DNA from: Ariolimax columbianus | Lineage: Eukaryota; Mollusca; Gastropoda; Stylommatophora; Arionidae | DNA: 64,000 nt | Direction: 5' to 3' | Assembly (NCBI GenBank): GCA_036924085.1 | Contig: JAVGWX010000012.1 | Coordinates: forward strand, 965,001 to 1,029,000 | Part shown: one piece after another, positions 28,201 through 43,200 of the stretch | Numbering within the stretch: the first letter of the stretch is position 1 | Layout: each line of letters begins with the position of its first letter | Program-made: the position numbers and the translations under genes | The notes under the pieces: model-generated | The model's input: the letters and a program-made list of their open reading frames with translations, nothing else | The model's database searches: none | Told to the model about the DNA's origin: nothing

Positions 28201-31200
28201 CCCCCCTCTCTGTCGTCTGGTCATCATTAACCCAATCCTCTGTTTATCTGCACCTCCCACAGACTCTACCCCCTATCCGCCAGCTGACAGCAGATGAGCA
28301 GCACGAGCTAGACAGAAAGCAAAAGAAGAAGCTGTCCCAACTGTGGCAGAGACCTCAGCCACAGAAACCATTCTTGCTACATCTAGGGGTCACAGCACGA
28401 GTTCACGATTACAACATCTTCCAGGTCAGGCATCGATTCAGATTACGTTACGTTGTTTGATGTTACATTATGTTGGTTGATGTTACGTTGTTTGATGTTA
28501 CGTTTGATGTTACGTTGTTTGATGTTACGTTGTTTGATGTTACATTATGTTGTTTGATGTTATGATATGTTGTTTGATATTTTGTTATGTTGTTTTATGG
28601 TATGTTATGTTGTTTGATGGTATGTTATGTTGTTTGATGTTACGTTATGTTAGTTGATGTTACGTTGTTTGGTGTTACGTTACATTTTTTAATGTTATGT
28701 TATGTTGTTTGATGTTATATTGTTTGATGTTTCGCTATGTTGTTTGATGTTACATAATGTTGGTTGATGTTACGTTACATTGTTTGATGTCATGTTGTTT
28801 GATGTTATATTGTTTGATATTACGTTACGTTGTTTGATGTTGTGTTGTTTGATGTTACGTTACATTGTTTGATGTTATGTTATGTTGTTTGGTGTTATAT
28901 TATGTTTTTTTATGTTACGTTGTTTGATGTTACGTAATGTTGTTTATGTTACGTAGTTTGATGTTACGTAATGTTGTTTATGTTACGTTGTTTGATTATA
29001 CATTGTCCTGTTTCATGTTGCAATGTTGCACTACACATTTGGTTGTTTGATGTTTGACGGTGAGTTGTTTCTTGTTACCTATAGCCGACTCCCCTTTCTT
29101 TGCTCTTCCTCATCACCGAGATACAAATGACTTGTAACAGTTCTACACAGGCTATTCTAATCCTATCCTAGACCACGTGGACAAAATAATCTCTAACGCG
29201 AATACCACACAGACGTTAATACACTCTGCCACTCGGAGAAATGCCATATTAATTTCAGATGATTTTACAAAAGTAAGAAAAATAAGTACATTTAAACTAT
29301 TAAAACAGAAATCATATTGTTCAATGAACTACTCAACTAATCTAGCTGACATGTTGTGTGCATGCACTGATGGCAGATGACATGTTGTGTGCATGCACTG
29401 ATGGCAGATGACATGTTGTGTGCATGCACTGATGGCAGATGACATGTTGTGTGCATGCACTGATGGCAGATGACATGTTGTGTGCATGCACTGATGGCAG
29501 ATGACATGTTGTGTGCATGCACTGATGGCAGAGGACATGTTGATTTCCAAATGGTAATCTGATGTCCAAGGGTGGAGATATTAGAACTGGCTTGGTACTG
29601 ACCTCTAGCTGGATAACTCTTCTGGACTGGATTAGAACTGGATTAGTACTGACTTCTAGCTGGATAACTCTTCTGGACTGGATTAGAACTGACTTCTAGG
29701 GACTTGTCAAACAGAAAATTGATATTTGCCAAGGTTTCTGATTCCTCAGTCTGATGTCTCTCTCTGCCATGATGACGTCATCTCTCACACCCAGTGTTTT
29801 TGCTCGCAAACATGCCTTTCTTTGATGGTCTGCCCAATGCCCTAAACCTGGCAGGATGACTCACCTGTCCATTGCTGAGTAGTTCTCAAACTTGTTTATT
29901 TATTCTGACCTAGATTTTAATTTGAAAGAACCGAACGTTATCTTCTAAGTCGACCTGTACTTCTACAGGGGCGGATGCCCTGGTGCAAGTCCCAGCTCTG
30001 GTATGAGCTGGATGTAGCTGGGATGTAGCCTGGATGTAGCTGGGATGTAGCCTGGATGTAGCTGGGATGTAGCCTGGATGTAGCTGGGACGTAGCCTGGA
30101 TGTAGCTGGGATGTAGCCTGGATGTAGCTGGGAGAAGGGTTCCCTGCATAGCGGGCAAGGCTTGAAGAGCAGCACATATGTCGGTCCTGTGGTAGTGCTT
30201 TGCTAGCACTAGATACCATGCTCCTTCTAGCACTAGATACCATGCTCCTTCTAGCACTAAATACCATGCTAGCACTAGATACCATGCTAGCACTAGATAC
30301 CATGCTCCTTCTAGCACTAGATACCATGCTAGCACTAGATACCATGCTAGCACTAGATACCATGCTAGCACTAGATACCATGCTCCTTCTAGCACTAGAT
30401 ACCATGCTCCTTCTAGCACTAGATACCATGCTCCTTCTAGCACTAGATACCATGCTAGCACTAGATACCATGCTAGCACTAGATACTATGCTCCTTCTAG
30501 CACTAAATACCATGCTAGCACTAGATACCATGCTAGCACTAGATACCATGCTAGCACTAGATACCATGCTAGCACTAGATACCATGCTCCTTCTAGCACT
30601 AGATACCATGCTCCTTCTAGCACTAGATACCATGCTCCTTCTAGCACTAAATACCATGCTAGCACTAGATACCATGCTCCTTCTAGCACTAGATACCATG
30701 CTAGCACTAGATACCATGCTAGCACTAGATACCATGCTAGCACTAGATACTATGCTCCTTCTAGCACTAGATACCATGCTAGCACTAGATACCATGCTCC
30801 TTCTAGCACTAAATACCATGCTAGCACTAGATACCATGCTCCTTCTAGCACTAAATACCATGCTAGCACTAGATACCATGCTAGCACTAGATACCATGCT
30901 AGCACTAGATACCATGCTCCTTCTAGCACTAAATACCATGCTAGCACTAGATACCATGCTCCTTCTAGCACTAAATACCATGCTAGCACTAGATACTATG
31001 CTCCTTCTAGCACTAAATACCATGCTAGCACTAGATACCATGCTAGCACTAGATACCATGCTAGCACTAGATACCATGCTAGCACTAGATACCATGCTCC
31101 TTCTAGCACTAGATACCATGCTCCTTCTAGCACTAGATACCATGCTAGCACTAAATACCATGCTAGCACTAGATACCATGCTCCTTCTAGCACTAGATAC

Positions 31201-34200
31201 CATGCTAGCACTAGATACCATGCTCCTTCTAGCACTAGATACCATGCTCCTTCTAGCACTAAATACCATGCTAGCACTAGATACCATGCTCCTTCTAGCA
31301 CTAGATACCATGCTAGCACTAAATACCATGCTAGCACTAGATACCATGCTCCTTCTAGCACTAGATACCATGCTAGCACTAGATACCATGCTCCTTCTAG
31401 CACTAAATACCATGCTAGCACTAGATACTATGCTCCTTCTAGCACTAAATACCATGCTAGCACTAGATACCATGCTAGCACTAGATACCATGCTCCTTCT
31501 AGCACTAGATACCATGCTAGCACTAGATACCATGCTCCTTCTAGCACTAGATACCATGCTCCTTCTAGCACTAGATACCATGCTAGCACTAAATACCATG
31601 CTAGCACTAGATACCATGCTCCTTCTAGCACTAGATACCATGCTAGCACTAGATACCATGCTCCTTCTAGCACTAGATACCATGCTCCTTCTAGCACTAG
31701 ATACCATGCTAGCACTAAATACCATGCTAGCACTAGATACCATGCTCCTTCTAGCACTAAATACCATGCTAGCACTAGATACCATGCTCCTTCTAGCACT
31801 AAATACCATGCTAGCACTAAATACCATGCTAGCACTAGATACCATGCTAGCACTAAATACCATGCTCCTTCTAGCACTAGATACCATGCTAGCACTAAAT
31901 ACCATGCTAGCTCTAGATACCATGCTACTTCTAGCACTAGATACCATGCTCCTTCTAGCACTAAATACCATGCTAGCACTAGATACCATGCTAGCACTAG
32001 ATACCATGCTCCTTCTAGCACTAGATACCATGCTCCTTCTAGCACTAGATACCATGCTAGCACTAGATACCATGCTCCTTCTAGCACTAAATACCATGCT
32101 AGCACTAGATACCATGCTCCTTCTAGCACTAGATACCATGCTAGCACTAGATACCATGCTCCTTCTAGCACTAGATACCATGCTCCTTCTAGCACTAGAT
32201 ACCATGCTAGCACTAAATACCATGCTAGCACTAAATACCATGCTCCTTCTAGCACTAGATACCATGCTAGCACTAAATACCATGCTAGCACTAAATACCA
32301 TGCTCCTTCTAGCACTAGATACCATGCTAGCACTAAATACCATGCTAGCACTAGATACCATGCTCCTTCTAGCACTAGATACCATGCTAGCACTAAATAC
32401 CATGCTAGCACTAGATACCATGCTCCTTCTAGCACTAAATACTATGCTAGCACTAGATACCATGCTCCTTCTAGCACTAAATACCATGCTAGCACTAGAT
32501 ACCATGCTCCTTCTAGCACTAGATACCATGCTCCTTCTAGCACTAGATACCATGCTCCTTCTAGCACTAGATACCATGCTAGCACTAAATACCATGCTAG
32601 CACTAGATACCATGCTCCTTCTAGCACTAGATACCATGCTAGCACTAGATACCATGCTAGCACTAGATACCATGCTAGCACTAGATACTATGCTCCTTCT
32701 AGCACTAGATACCATGCTAGCACTAGATACCATGCTCCTTCTAGCACTAAATACCATGCTAGCACTAGATACCATGCTCCTTCTAGCACTAAATACCATG
32801 CTAGCACTAGATACCATGCTAGCACTAGATACCATGCTAGCACTAGATACCATGCTCCTTCTAGCACTAAATACCATGCTAGCACTAGATACCATGCTCC
32901 TTCTAGCACTAAATACCATGCTAGCACTAGATACTATGCTCCTTCTAGCACTAAATACCATGCTAGCACTAGATACCATGCTAGCACTAGATACCATGCT
33001 AGCACTAGATACCATGCTAGCACTAGATACCATGCTCCTTCTAGCACTAGATACCATGCTCCTTCTAGCACTAGATACCATGCTAGCACTAAATACCATG
33101 CTAGCACTAGATACCATGCTCCTTCTAGCACTAGATACCATGCTAGCACTAGATACCATGCTCCTTCTAGCACTAGATACCATGCTCCTTCTAGCACTAA
33201 ATACCATGCTAGCACTAGATACCATGCTCCTTCTAGCACTAGATACCATGCTAGCACTAAATACCATGCTAGCACTAGATACCATGCTCCTTCTAGCACT
33301 AGATACCATGCTAGCACTAGATACCATGCTCCTTCTAGCACTAAATACCATGCTAGCACTAGATACTATGCTCCTTCTAGCACTAAATACCATGCTAGCA
33401 CTAGATACCATGCTAGCACTAGATACCATGCTCCTTCTAGCACTAGATACCATGCTAGCACTAGATACCATGCTCCTTCTAGCACTAGATACCATGCTCC
33501 TTCTAGCACTAGATACCATGCTAGCACTAAATACCATGCTAGCACTAGATACCATGCTCCTTCTAGCACTAGATACCATGCTAGCACTAGATACCATGCT
33601 CCTTCTAGCACTAGATACCATGCTCCTTCTAGCACTAGATACCATGCTAGCACTAAATACCATGCTAGCACTAGATACCATGCTCCTTCTAGCACTAAAT
33701 ACCATGCTAGCACTAGATACCATGCTCCTTCTAGCACTAAATACCATGCTAGCACTAAATACCATGCTAGCACTAGATACCATGCTAGCACTAAATACCA
33801 TGCTCCTTCTAGCACTAGATACCATGCTAGCACTAAATACCATGCTAGCTCTAGATACCATGCTACTTCTAGCACTAGATACCATGCTCCTTCTAGCACT
33901 AAATACCATGCTAGCACTAGATACCATGCTAGCACTAGATACCATGCTCCTTCTAGCACTAGATACCATGCTCCTTCTAGCACTAGATACCATGCTAGCA
34001 CTAGATACCATGCTCCTTCTAGCACTAAATACCATGCTAGCACTAGATACCATGCTCCTTCTAGCACTAGATACCATGCTAGCACTAGATACCATGCTCC
34101 TTCTAGCACTAGATACCATGCTCCTTCTAGCACTAGATACCATGCTAGCACTAAATACCATGCTAGCACTAAATACCATGCTCCTTCTAGCACTAGATAC

Positions 34201-37200
34201 CATGCTAGCACTAAATACCATGCTAGCACTAAATACCATGCTCCTTCTAGCACTAGATACCATGCTAGCACTAAATACCATGCTAGCACTAGATACCATG
34301 CTCCTTCTAGCACTAGATACCATGCTAGCACTAAATACCATGCTAGCACTAGATACCATGCTCCTTCTAGCACTAAATACTATGCTAGCACTAGATACCA
34401 TGCTCCTTCTAGCACTAAATACCATGCTAGCACTAGATACCATGCTCCTTCTAGCACTAGATACCATGCTCCTTCTAGCACTAGATACCATGCTCCTTCT
34501 AGCACTAGATACCATGCTAGCACTAAATACCATGCTAGCACTAGATACCATGCTCCTTCTAGCACTAGATACCATGCTAGCACTAGATGATATGCTCCAT
34601 CTAGCACTAGATACCATGCTAGCACTAGATGATATGCTCCTTCTAGCACTAGATACCATGCTAGCACTAGATACCATGCTCCTTCTAGCACTAGATACCA
34701 TGCTCCTTCTAGCACTAGATACCATGCTAGCACTAAATACCATGCTAGCACTAAATACCATGCTCCTTCTATCACTAGATACCATGCTAGCACTAAATAC
34801 CATGCTAGCACTAGATACCATGCTCCTTCTAGCACTAGATACCATGCTAGCACTAAATACCATGCTAGCACTAGATACCATGCTCCTTCTAGCACTAAAT
34901 ACCATGCTAGCACTAGATACCATGCTCCTTCTAGCACTAAATACCATGCTAGCACTAAATACCATGCTAGCACTAGATACCATGCTAGCACTAAATACCA
35001 TGCTCCTTCTAGCACTAGATACCATGCTAGCACTAAATACCATGCTAGCTCTAGATACCATGCTACTTCTAGCACTAGATACCATGCTCCTTCTAGCACT
35101 AAATACCATGCTAGCACTAGATACCATGCTAGCACTAGATACCATGCTCCTTCTAGCACTAGATACCATGCTCCTTCTAGCACTAGATACCATGCTAGCA
35201 CTAGATACCATGCTCCTTCTAGCACTAAATACCATGCTAGCACTAGATACCATGCTCCTTCTAGCACTAGATACCATGCTAGCACTAGATACCATGCTCC
35301 TTCTAGCACTAGATACCATGCTCCTTCTAGCACTAGATACCATGCTAGCACTAAATACCATGCTAGCACTAAATACCATGCTCCTTCTAGCACTAGATAC
35401 CATGCTAGCACTAAATACCATGCTAGCACTAAATACCATGCTCCTTCTAGCACTAGATACCATGCTAGCACTAAATACCATGCTAGCACTAGATACCATG
35501 CTCCTTCTAGCACTAGATACCATGCTAGCACTAAATACCATGCTAGCACTAGATACCATGCTCCTTCTAGCACTAAATACTATGCTAGCACTAGATACCA
35601 TGCTCCTTCTAGCACTAAATACCATGCTAGCACTAGATACCATGCTCCTTCTAGCACTAGATACCATGCTCCTTCTAGCACTAGATACCATGCTCCTTCT
35701 AGCACTAGATACCATGCTAGCACTAAATACCATGCTAGCACTAGATACCATGCTCCTTCTAGCACTAGATACCATGCTAGCACTAGATGATATGCTCCAT
35801 CTAGCACTAGATACCATGCTAGCACTAGATGATATGCTCCTTCTAGCACTAGATACCATGCTAGCACTAGATACCATGCTCCTTCTAGCACTAGATACCA
35901 TGCTCCTTCTAGCACTAGATACCATGCTAGCACTAAATACCATGCTAGCACTAAATACCATGCTCCTTCTAGCACTAGATACCATGCTAGCACTAAATAC
36001 CATGCTAGCACTAGATACCATGCTCCTTCTAGCACTAGATACCATGCTAGCACTAAATACCATGCTCCTTCTAGCACTAGATACCATGCTAGCACTAAAT
36101 ACCATGCTAGCACTAGATACCATGCTCCTTCTAGCACTAGATACCATGCTAGCACTAAATACCATGCTAGCACTAGATACCATGCTCCTTCTAGCACTAA
36201 ATACCATGCTAGCACTAGATACCATGCTCCTTCTAGCACTAAATACCATGCTAGCACTAGATACCATGCTCCTTCTAGCACTAGATACCATGCTAGAACT
36301 AGATGATATGCTCCATCTAGCACTAGATACCATGCTAGCACTAGATGATATGCTCCATCTAGCACTAGATACCATGCTCCATCTAGCACTAGATACCATG
36401 CTAGCAATAGATACTATGCTCCTTCTAGCACTAGGTACCATGCTAGCACTAGATGCTATGCTCCTTCTAGCACTAGATACCATGCTAGCACTAGATACCA
36501 TGCTAGCACTAGATACTATGCTCCTTCTAGCACTAGATACCATGCTAGCACTAGATACCATGCTAGCACTAGATACCATGCTAGCACTAGATACCATGCT
36601 AGCACTAGATACCATGCTAGCACTAGATACCATGCTAGCACTAGATACCATGCTAGCACTAGATGATATGCTCCATCTAGCACTAATTTGCCTATTCTGA
36701 ACCACTTGGTGTTTCGCCTCACAATGCGTCTACTTGGTGGATGAAACAATAAGTGACCGTTAAAGATCATGTCATGTTTCTTTGCGGCTCGACGAGAGCC
36801 AATGGCATGTCTTTCCTTGATAGTTAAGAGCTTTATACCTAGATCTTAAGTGCTACTCTCGTCGATTTGGCTTTGATAAGCTTAGTCTGTATTTGCGTCA
36901 CTCTTACCTGGGTAACTTTCCTCTCTTCGTTATTGGTGTAATCCCTTTCTGGCCCACCTGCTGACCTGGCCCAGGTGAGTAATCGTTTTAGCAAAGCATC
37001 TTGTGTGTTGGGTCAAAGTAATCGGTTTAACACAGCATCTTGTGTGTTGGGTCAAAGTAATCGTTTTAGCAAAGCACCTTGTTTGTTGGGTCAAAGTAAT
37101 AGTTTTAGCAAAGCATCTTGTGTGTTTGGTCAAAGTAATAGTTTTAGCAAAGCATCTTGTGTGTTGGTTCAAAGTAATCGTTTTAGCAAAGCATCTTGTG

Positions 37201-40200
37201 TATTGGGTCAAAGTAATAGTTTTAGCAAAGCATCTTGTGTGTTGGGTCAAAGTAATAGTTTTAGCAAAGCATCTTGTGTGTTGGGTCAAAGTAATCGTTT
37301 TAGCAGAGCATCTTGTGTGTTGGTCAAAGTAATAGTTTTAGCAAAGCATCTTGTGTGTTGGTTCAAAGTAATAGTTTTAGCAAAGCATCTTGTGTTGGGT
37401 CAAAGTAATCGTTTTAGCAAAGCATCTTGTGTGTTGGGTCAAAGTAATAGTTTTAGCAAAGCATCTTGTGTGTTGGGTCAAAGTAATCGTTTTAGCAAAG
37501 CATCTTGTGTGTTGGGTCAAAGTAATAGTTTTAGCAAAGCATCTTGTGTGTTGGGTCAAAGTAATAGTTTTAGCAAAGCATCTTGTGTGTTGGTTCAAAG
37601 TAATAGTTTTAGCAAAGCATCTTCTGTGTTGGGTCAAAGTAATCGTTTTAGCAGAGCATCTTGTGTGTTGGGTCAAAGTAATCGTTTTAGCAAAGCATCT
37701 TCTGTGTTGGGTCAAAGTAATCGTTTTAGCAAAGCATCTTGTGTGTTGGGTCAAAGTAATAGTTTTAGCAAAGCATCTTGTGTGTTGGGTCAAAGTAATC
37801 GTTTTAGCAAAGCATCTTGTGTGTTGGGTCAAAGTAATAGTTTTAGCAAAGCATCTTGTGTGTTGGGTCAAAGTAATAGTTTTAGCAAAGCATCTTGTGT
37901 GTTGGTTCAAAGTAATAGTTTTAGCAAAGCATCTTGTGTGTTGGTTCAAAGTAATAGTTTTAGCAAAGCATCTTGTGTGCTAGGTCAAAGTAATCGTTTT
38001 AGCAAAGCATCTTGTGTGTTGGGTCAAAGTAATGAAGTTGTCAGTTTGATTGTTCAAATAATGGAGGAGAGACATTGGTCTCTTCTACTTCTGCCCCTTT
38101 TGGACCCATGACTCCGTCACACTGGCTGCCCATGACTCCGTCACACTGGCTGCCCATGACTCCATCACACCAATATATAGGTAGGAGCTTAGACCAATAT
38201 TGAGGTAGTAGCTTAGACATGTTTTAACATGTAACAGTTAGGAGAAAGACAGAAAGAACTTGAAAAACAATTTATTTCTTTTTCTGCGTGGCATTTGAAC
38301 TCAGCCCCGCCAGAATTTGAGCTACGAAATCGATCCACGACGTAACCTGACGTAAGTTACAGGCCAGGTGTCAACATCTGGAACGATAGTGGTTAGTGAC
38401 ACGTAGACATGTTGCCGCCGACCAACCCATATCGTCTGGAGACTGCGCAAATAGGATGGGGATAATGGCAAGCAGACGGACAAAAAAGTTGCCCCGTTTT
38501 GGAAATCACGTGATCTGGGGATGGAGATCGAATATAAAAGCCCGACAGAGAAAGACGTGAAGATCATTTCCTGAGAACACTTTCGAGAGAGAAGGTGAGT
38601 GAGAGCAGCTGACGGAGAGAATATACTTGACTTATAGACAGAGAGAGGGTGAGTGAGAGCAGGCGGTGGAGATAATATACTTGACTTAGAGACAGAGAGA
38701 GGGTGAGTGAGAGCAGGCGGTGGAGATAATATACTTGACTTAGAGACAGAGAGAGAGGGTGAGTGAGAGCAGGTGACGGAGAGAATAGACTTGACTTAGA
38801 GACAGAGAGAGAGAGAGAATACTTCACAGAGCATTACAAGAGAGCCACAGAGATAGAACATCTTAGTTCAGAGATTACTAGAAGAGAGGACATGAGATAG
38901 GCCGGTGAGAGCGGTCGACTTACATGAGATAGGCCGGTGAGAGCGGTCGACTTACATGAGATAGGCCGGTGAGAGCGGTCGACTTATATGAGATAGGCCG
39001 GTGAGAGCGGTCGACTTATATGAGATAGGCCGGTGAGAGCGGTCGACTTATATGAGATAGGCCGGTGAGAGCGGTCGACTTACATGAGATAGGCCGGTGA
39101 GAGCGGTCGACTTACATGAGATAGGCCGGTGAGAGCGGTCGACTTACATGAGATAGGCCGGTGATAGCGGTCGACTTACATGAGATAGGCCGGTGAGAGC
39201 GGTCGACCTACATGAGATAGGCCGGTGAGAGCGGTCGACTTACATGAGATAGGCCGGTGAGAGCGGTCGACTTATATGAGATAGGCCGGTGAGAGCGGTC
39301 GACTTATATGAGATAGGCCGGTGAGAGCGGTCGACTTACATGAGATAGGCCGGTGAGAGCGGTCGACTTACATGAGATAGGCCGGTGAGAGCGGTCGACT
39401 TACATGAGATAGGCCGGTGAGAGCGGTCGACTTACATGAGATAGGCCGGTGAGAGCGGTCGACTTACATGAGATAGGCCGGTGAGAGCGGTCGACCTACA
39501 TGAGATAGGCCGGTGAGAGCGGTCGACTTACATGAGATAGGCCGGTGAGAGCGGTCGACTTACATGAGATAGAGGCGGAGAGAGGCAGATTTGAGTTGAG
39601 ATTTAGGCGGCGGAGGGAGGCAGTTGAGAAAGATTTGAGTTGAGATTTAGGCGACGGAGAGAGGCAGTTGAGATAGGCACTCAGCAAGAAAGGTAACTAC
39701 TCTCATATTATGTAGTGGTCGTGATTACAAGTCATCCCATTCATCATATTGACGCAGTCGTATTGGTCACGTCGACATCACCTTGATCATGTGAATGTAA
39801 GTCGTCAGTCGCAGCTAGAGGCAGTTATGCAGCGATCAGAGTTGATGCAGTCTAACCTGACCACGTTGAGACCACTTTGTTGTTATCGCCGACAAAGAGG
39901 AACAAGACCACGGACGTCATACCCGGATTTAGAACCTACTAGCTTCATCATCACCGGCAATCCGCAGCAAAGTTCGATCACAGCAGACCAGATTAGGTGA
40001 GGAGAAAGAACCGGGCAATAACAGTATCGATAAGGTTAGGTTTAGCGGTAGGAGTGTTTTAGATAAGCGTATGAGAGAAAGAATTTCAGTTGTTAAAGAG
40101 TTTATAGTTGGCAGTGGTACTGGAATAAATAATCTGCTGTATTGTGTTTAGATTGAGTGTTTCTTGAATTTGTTTAGAGTGAGTGTTGAGTGAAATAGAA

Positions 40201-43200
40201 TAAAGCCGACCCCTCTACCGTCTGCGACAGAGCTCCATCACATCGATCGGCTCTGGTACACTTGTAGTTGTTGAAAACCTAGACTTCACAGGGAGCAGAA
40301 TAAGATTCTATTGATTAATTGAACAATTAATGTGCTATCCTGTAGGTCATGTCATACTACATCACGCTAATCATGTCATACAGGTTATTTCTTGTTACAT
40401 CACACTATGCCATGTCACGTTAGGTCATATCTTGTCATGTCATGTTACATCACGTTAGGTTAAGTCATGAAGGTCCGGTCACGTTACAACACGTTAGGTC
40501 ATATCACGTTAGGTCATATCTTGTTGCGTCGCGTTAAGGCGTAAAATGTAGGTAATTTCTCGTTACATCATGTTACTATACTCTACAAAAAGTAACAATA
40601 TTGAACATCCAGCAAACGAAATGAAAACTTGATTGTTTCTGTAGCCCACTGGTTGTACACACTTGTCTCTGTCTTCTTAAATATCCCTCCATGCTAGGCT
40701 TAGGTTTGATCCCAAACTCCTACATCATATAAGTTAATGAGTCATCTACTGGTCCAGCAGGCAGTCACTGATTAGCTCCTATATATTATCTTTCTATATT
40801 CAATACCATGACAGCTAAGAGATGTTTTCAGGTAGTCTGTACAAGCTCTTTATAAGATAGAGCCGTCAAATAGGGATGCAATTGCTCAACAGGTTGACCC
40901 AAATTAGTCAAGGTAACCTGACCTTTGAGCTTGCTAGTCCATCAGACGGCATGTCTGCTTCCAGGGTCTGAGTGAGGACCACATAACTGTAACATGCTAG
41001 GCATATCATGAGAGACAACTTAGGGGGGAAGGGCATGGGGCTGGCTGCCCTTTCCTATAGAAAATACAAGCCACAAGATAGACAAGAAGCCGTCTACACC
41101 CCATGGTAGAGGACCCTACACCCCATGGTAGAAGACCCTACGCCCCATGGTAGAGGACCCTACACCCCATGGTAGAGGACCCTACACCCCATGGTAGAGG
41201 ACCCTACACCCCATGGTAGAGGACCCTACACCCCATGGTAGAAGACCCTACACCCCATGGTAGAGGACCCTACACCCCATGGTAGAAGACCCTACACCCC
41301 ATGGTAGAGGACCCTACACCCCCATGGTAGAGGACCCTACACCCCATGGTAGAGGACCCTACACCCCATGGTAGAGGACCCTACACCCCCATGGTAGAGG
41401 ACCCTACACCCCATGGGAGAAGACCCTACACCCCATGGTAGAAGACCCTACACCCCATGGGAGAAGACCCTACACCCCATGGTAGAAGACCCTACACCCC
41501 ATGGTAGAGGACCCTCCACCCCATGGTAGAAGACCCTCCACCCCATGGTAGAGGACTCTACACCCCATGGTAGAGGACCCTCCACCCCATGGTAGAGGAC
41601 CCTACACCCCATGGTAGAAGACCCTCCACCCCATGGTAGAGGACCCTCCACCCTATGGTAGAGACCGACTGGCCAACTCAATCTTGAGACGAAAACGTTT
41701 TCCCAGAGTAGCTGGGATCAAGTCCCACCAAGATATTGGACAGCCATGCCATCCCTCCATCCCGCTTCCCTCCTCCCCTCTCGATTTACTCCCTTCCTCT
41801 CCCTCTCACATTCATTTCCCCCATTCCATCCCCTCCCATTCCTTACATTCCCCTCCCCTACATCCCCCCTCCTTATATTCCCCTCCCCTACATTTCCCTC
41901 CCTTCCCCCAATTCCCTAACCATCTACTCCATTCTCCTTCCCACTCCACCTTCCCCCTCCACTCCCCTCCATTCCACTCCCCTCCATTCCCCTTCCCTCC
42001 ATTCCCCTCCCCTCCATTTCCCTCCCCTCCATTCCTTTCCCCTCCATTTCCCTTCAATGCCCCAACATTCCGCTTCCCCCTCCTCTACATTCCCATTCTC
42101 ACCCCTCCCCAATTCTCTTTCCCCTCCATCCCCTCCCTTAAATTCCCCATTCCCGTTCGCTGAATTCCTCTTCTCTAATCAATTCCCCTCCCCTCCATTC
42201 CCCTCCCCTCCCTTTCCGTGAATTTTTTCCTTCCATCCATTCTCCATTTCCCTCCCTTCCAGTCCCCTCGATTTTCCTCTTCCCGTCCATTACCCTTTTC
42301 TCTCCACTTCCCTCCCTTGCCCTCCATTCCCCCCTTCCCCCTCCAATCCAGTCCCTTCCCTTACATTCCTTTCCCATCTCCCTTAAATTCCCCTTCTCTT
42401 CTCCTACATTCCCCTTTCACTCCCTCCCTTCTCCTACATTCTCCTTCCCTCTCCTACATTCCCCTCTCCTATATTCCCCTTCTCTACATTCCCCTAAATT
42501 CCCATCCCCTACATTCCTCTTCCTTCTCTTATATTCCCCTTTCCCTCTCCTACATTCCCCTCTCCTACATTCTCCTTCCCTCTCCTACATTCCCCTCTCC
42601 TACATTCCCCTTTCCCTCTCCTACATTCCCCTCTCCTACATTCCCCTTTCCCTCCCCTCCCTTCTCCTCCAGTCAGATTACCCTCTTCCCACCATCCCTA
42701 AATGTCCCTTTCCCCTCTACTTAATAGCCCCCTACATTCTACCCCCCCCCCCCCTCCCTCGCCATTCCCCTGGCTGATGCTAACATTGGGCAAGAGCTGG
42801 TCAGTATAAATGTCCCACAAATTCATGAGATTAAACTTTCTCTTCCTAAAGAAGTTGGCGTCCCCCATTTGATTTCAGTACAATTTCCCAGAAGCGCTCA
42901 ACCACTTCTACACTGATCGTACGCTGGGCCACTGCGGGCCGCCTCTGGAACCTTACATCCAACACAGTGACGCCCCAACCAACATTGAGTGCAGCCTGGC
43001 AGAGTCGGCCATGATCGCTAGCGTCCTTGGCAACTGTCTTCGGTAACCATGCAAATGATTGTGTCAGTTTTGTTCAGTGTAAAGGTTTCTCAACAGTGTA
43101 GACGAGTAGTGTGTGATCAAGACACTAATTTGTAATGCTCACTATAGGAAAACACATTCACCGAACAATGGTCAAGAAAGATGAGTTATGGGCACTTCAG

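Larger units (their letters stand above)
38230..40260 (+). mobile_element. Probable LTR-like block, 2.0 kb, with internal arrays
   Basis: It starts TGTAACAG and ends CTGGTACA, close to an inverted pair. A TATA box (aatataaaag at 38531) lies near the left end and two AATAAA signals (40124 and 40199) near the right, the second 56 bp before the end. That layout fits an LTR whose R/U5-like part has been expanded by tandem repeats. No target duplication is seen, and no gag/pol follows. A 5'-regulatory region of another gene is the alternative. Confidence 0.45.

Noticed and set aside
30198..36690. An undescribed repeat protein system encoded on both strands
   Set aside because: It is attractive because of its length, but it lies in the intron of a + strand gene and its unit-level duplication pattern follows DNA exchange, not protein selection.
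29938..36705. Open frames of more than 2000 codons on both strands (Leu/Asp/Thr/Met repeat on +, Ser/Ala/Met/Val/Arg repeat on -)
   Set aside because: They arise from an array whose 18- and 24-bp units are both multiples of three and lack stops. Peptide periodicity equals DNA periodicity, and variation shows no codon-position bias.
36930..38111. 378-codon frame with 13-residue peptide repeats
   Set aside because: The 39-bp minisatellite keeps several frames open on both strands, and there is no signal peptide or splice context.
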